Positions 63,647 through 64,000 of a DNA stretch of 64,000 nucleotides are shown here, in pieces. The stretch comes from Actinoallomurus liliacearum. Its GTDB lineage: Bacteria; Actinomycetota; Actinomycetes; Streptosporangiales; Streptosporangiaceae. The stretch covers positions 310,001-374,000 of the forward strand of contig NZ_BAABHJ010000001.1 in NCBI RefSeq assembly GCF_039542035.1. Direction: 5' to 3'. A model generated the notes under the pieces. It saw nothing but the letters and a program-made list of their open reading frames with translations, ran no database searches and was not told where the DNA came from. Within the stretch, counting starts at the first letter, position 1; each line of letters opens with the position of its first letter. A program made the translations under genes and the position numbers.

Positions 63647-64000
63647 CTAGGCGCCCGCCGTCCCGGTCGGCCCGGTGCCGGCCGGGCCGGTCCCGGAGCC
63701 CGGATCGAGCCGGTGACCGACCTGTTCGGCCGCCCGGCGCGCCGCCGACAGCGGCGTCGCGACGTCCTCCAGGGAGGCACGCTCCGCCCGGACGCCGTAG
63801 ACCGCCTCGACCACTCCGGCGACGAGCATGATCCCCGCCGCGATCAGGTAGGCGACGAACAGCCGTCCGGGGTCCGGGTGGTCCTTGTCGCCGATCAGCG
63901 ACCCGAAGATCGTCGGGCCGAGGGCGCCGAACACCTGGGCGATCGCGAAGAACAGCGCGATCGCCTGGGCGCGAAGCTCCAGCGGAAAGATCTCGCTGAC
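63647..64000 (-). CDS. MFS transporter, C-terminal part (partial)
   Basis: About 118 codons of the C-terminal end; the rest lies beyond the right edge. EIFPLELRAQAIALFFAIAQ and VFGALGPTIFGSLIGDKDHP fit the helix 10-11 region of sugar-porter-like MFS proteins (E-x-F-P-x-x-x-R motif), and AYLIAAGIMLVAGVVEAVYG is helix 12. A low-complexity Gly/Thr/Pro tail ends the protein. Substrate unknown. Convergent with the YczE gene, 7 bases apart. Confidence 0.85.
   Translation of the reverse strand, partial: VSEIFPLELRAQAIALFFAIAQVFGALGPTIFGSLIGDKDHPDPGRLFVAYLIAAGIMLVAGVVEAVYGVRAERASLEDVATPLSAARRAAEQVGHRLDPGSGTGPAGTGPTGTAGA

Overview
The window is chromosomal DNA of a high-G+C actinomycete. The evidence is the very high G+C content, frequent GTG starts, ATGA/GTGA start-stop overlaps, an XRE(DUF5753)-DUF397 pair, an LppU/SCO3897-type protein, mycothiol-transferase-like DinB proteins and a Streptomyces/Streptosporangiales-like gene repertoire. 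The exact genus cannot be read from the sequence; a Streptosporangiales-type soil actinomycete is my best guess. No CRISPR array, prophage, insertion sequence or rRNA operon is visible. The only RNA gene found is a tRNA-Sec.

Layout. 1-1755: an ABC exporter (permease cut by the edge, plus ATPase), leftward. 2055-7168: a cation-diffusion-facilitator gene followed by a seven-gene Mrp-type cation/proton antiporter operon (E, F, G, DUF4040, B, C, D), interrupted between B and C by a 68-bp tandem duplication that copies the ribosome-binding site and the ATGA junction. 7158-12499: hemerythrin, small conserved proteins, a DUF1275 protein and a molybdenum-cofactor operon (moaA, DUF3467, mobA, DUF6457). 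12608-19288: a LuxR-type ATPase regulator, a secreted M6-like metalloprotease and poorly conserved secreted or membrane proteins. This stretch also holds copies of a 60-bp hairpin repeat family (three in the window). 19618-23921: selA-selB-rtcB. 24049-34669: mostly regulator/transporter pairs with recognisable palindromic operators. 35027-39030: acetate transporter, hydrolase, a GT-B glycosyltransferase-like protein and a truncated hydrolase pseudogene. 39052-46207: an ANTAR-GAF-PAS-SpoIIE phosphatase and a 1538-residue hybrid histidine kinase with seven 92-residue HAMP repeats. 46574-49535: a DUF4231-like membrane protein and an MFS/XRE pair. 49542-60389: the selenium/formate region (tRNA-Sec, yidC paralogue, DUF6412, selD, TRIC channel, LppU protein, fdhA-fdhB-nrfD, azoreductase, fdhD). 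60412-64000: hydrolase, a MocR/YczR-YczE pair and a truncated MFS transporter.

How the genes work together. The strongest theme is selenocysteine-dependent formate oxidation. fdhA carries an in-frame UGA (codon 185) followed by a SECIS hairpin with the apical GGUCU loop. Every factor needed to decode it lies in this window: tRNA-Sec(UCA), SelA, SelB and SelD. The molybdenum-cofactor genes moaA and mobA and the sulfurtransferase fdhD, needed to load the bis-MGD cofactor, are here too. FdhB has four ferredoxin-type cysteine groups and a C-terminal membrane anchor. An NrfD-type membrane protein replaces the usual cytochrome b, suggesting electron delivery to quinone from a cytoplasm-facing complex.

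Other themes are drug- or stress-type regulator/transporter pairs (MarR/MFS twice, XRE/MFS, MocR/YczE) with operator-like palindromes in their divergent promoters, and strong hairpin terminators at most convergent junctions. Coordinates of starts were chosen from ribosome-binding sites and family N-termini; alternatives are given in the entries.
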